Of a DNA stretch of 5,631 bases, positions 4,873-5,631 are shown in pieces. This stretch comes from Spirochaetales bacterium. GTDB lineage: Bacteria > Spirochaetota > Spirochaetia > JAGLYY01. Position 1 is the first letter of the stretch; every line of letters begins with the position of its first letter. The DNA is taken from positions 1 through 5,631 of the forward strand of contig JAGLYY010000428.1 of NCBI GenBank assembly GCA_023131935.1, read 5' to 3'. The translations under genes were made by a program, and so were the position numbers. Under the pieces are notes generated by a model that saw only the letters and a list, made by a program, of their open reading frames with translations, was not told where the DNA came from and did not search any database.

Positions 4873-5628
4873 TTAATAATCCCCCAGCTTATCAAGGAAA
4901 TCACTTATCTTCAGATGAATTACAACATCCGCTATATCATTAAGAGGGGTGGGGGATAATGTAATTATTGCCAGATCGGCCCCATTCATTTTAGCCTCCT
5001 GCGGGAATCCTGCCGCGGGATAGACCTGGAGAGTAGATCCAACGGCAATCATGAGGTCGCAGCTTGTTGACAGGTTTGCTGCCCGCTCAATATCCTTTGT
5101 ATTCAGGCTCTGGCCGAATGAGATGGTATTGGGCTTAAGAAGTCCGCCGCATTCAGGACAGAGCGGGATTTCGCGGTCCTTCATATATTGTTTATAAACC
5201 TCATTTGAGTCAATAAGAAATCCACAGGAAAGGCAGACTGTTTCAAGAGAATTGCCATGAATGTTGACAATAATATCAGAAGGAATTCCGCTTTTTTCAT
5301 GCAGACCGTCAATGTTCTGGGTGATAAGACCGACCAGTTTCCCCTGATCGTACAGATTCTTGAAAAACAAATGCCCCCTGTTCGGCGTTGCATCTCTTAT
5401 CGCCGGCCAGAGGTCCACTTTGCGCTTCCAGTACAGTTCCCGTTTGGCAGGATCGCTTACAAACTCATTAAAATACACAGGCTGAAACTTTTCCCATATG
5501 CCGCCCTTACTGCGGTAATCGGGGATGCCGGATTCCGTACTGATTCCCGCGCCTGTAAAGCCGGCAATTTTTGAGCTACTTTTTAACAGATTTTGGAACT
5601 TTTCAATCTGCTCCGCTTCGTTTTTCAT
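4873..5628 (-). CDS. Sir2-family NAD-dependent protein deacylase (sirtuin)
   Basis: This cytoplasmic enzyme removes acyl groups from lysines using NAD, giving nicotinamide and O-acyl-ADP-ribose. The 251 residues match a normal bacterial sirtuin. The NAD-binding motif GAGISTESGIPDYRS lies at 26-40, TQNIDGLH at 103-110, and the catalytic His124 is in NIHGN. A zinc-binding set is formed by Cys132-X2-Cys135 and Cys157-X2-Cys160. FGQ at 171-173 and GSTLQVYPAAG near 197-207 complete the fold. Departures from the usual pattern are DYR for DFR, NIHGN for the common ELHG, and ITLSPTP where many members have an IxN motif contacting the adenosine ribose. The active-site set is otherwise intact. ATG at 5628 is a plausible start, but only three bases precede it in the window, so its SD cannot be seen and a longer N-terminus is possible. 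No functional link to the exporter is evident. Confidence 0.93.
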   Translation of the reverse strand: MKNEAEQIEKFQNLLKSSSKIAGFTGAGISTESGIPDYRSKGGIWEKFQPVYFNEFVSDPAKRELYWKRKVDLWPAIRDATPNRGHLFFKNLYDQGKLVGLITQNIDGLHEKSGIPSDIIVNIHGNSLETVCLSCGFLIDSNEVYKQYMKDREIPLCPECGGLLKPNTISFGQSLNTKDIERAANLSTSCDLMIAVGSTLQVYPAAGFPQEAKMNGADLAIITLSPTPLNDIADVVIHLKISDFLDKLGDY

Positions 5629-5631
5629 AAA

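Overview
The window looks like ordinary bacterial chromosome of moderate GC content, with strong purine-rich Shine-Dalgarno (SD) sites and tightly packed genes. Protein style (a TetR-controlled two-permease ABC exporter, a Sir2 deacylase, a small exported protein with a loose lipobox) would fit a free-living spirochaete or a related low-to-mid-GC lineage. No taxonomic marker gene is present, so this is a weak inference.

Layout. Positions 1-309 hold no recognisable gene: a terminator-like hairpin near the left edge, small palindromes, and a candidate promoter with an SD leading into a plus-strand gene (310-693). That gene encodes a 127-residue exported protein, probably a lipoprotein, with a beta domain resembling the MmpS family. 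It converges, 11 bases apart, on a five-gene minus-strand operon. In transcription order the operon is a TetR-family repressor (4592-3924), an ABC ATPase (3919-3065), two ABC-2 permeases (3055-1985 and 1983-937) and a 70-residue two-helix membrane protein (917-705). Gaps are 1 to 19 bases, and the SD sites lie within the gaps or overlap the 3' ends of the preceding genes. Upstream of the operon lie two abutting 16-bp palindromes of the form ATGAC-N6-GTCAT, sitting on two candidate promoters. This is the expected arrangement for a self-repressed efflux operon. At the right edge a Sir2-family NAD-dependent protein deacylase (5628-4873) is also on the minus strand and is apparently a separate unit.

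How it works together. The repressor probably binds the tandem palindromes and shuts off its own operon. A ligand, probably a toxic or lipophilic compound, would release it, and the ATPase plus the heterodimeric permease pair would export the substrate. The substrate cannot be read from the sequence.

Most notable points. (1) The repressor reading frame has no ATG, GTG or TTG before its DNA-binding domain. A near-perfect SD lies 9 bases before an ATC codon, exactly where family members have the initiator Met. A caller restricted to standard starts would begin at the internal ATG at 4379 and lose the helix-turn-helix. (2) An imperfect 20-bp direct repeat (18 of 20 identical) occurs at 246-265 and 4829-4848, flanking the exporter and the small exported protein. 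(3) The MmpS-like protein has an atypical lipobox. I see no clearly new defence, mobile or CRISPR system here.
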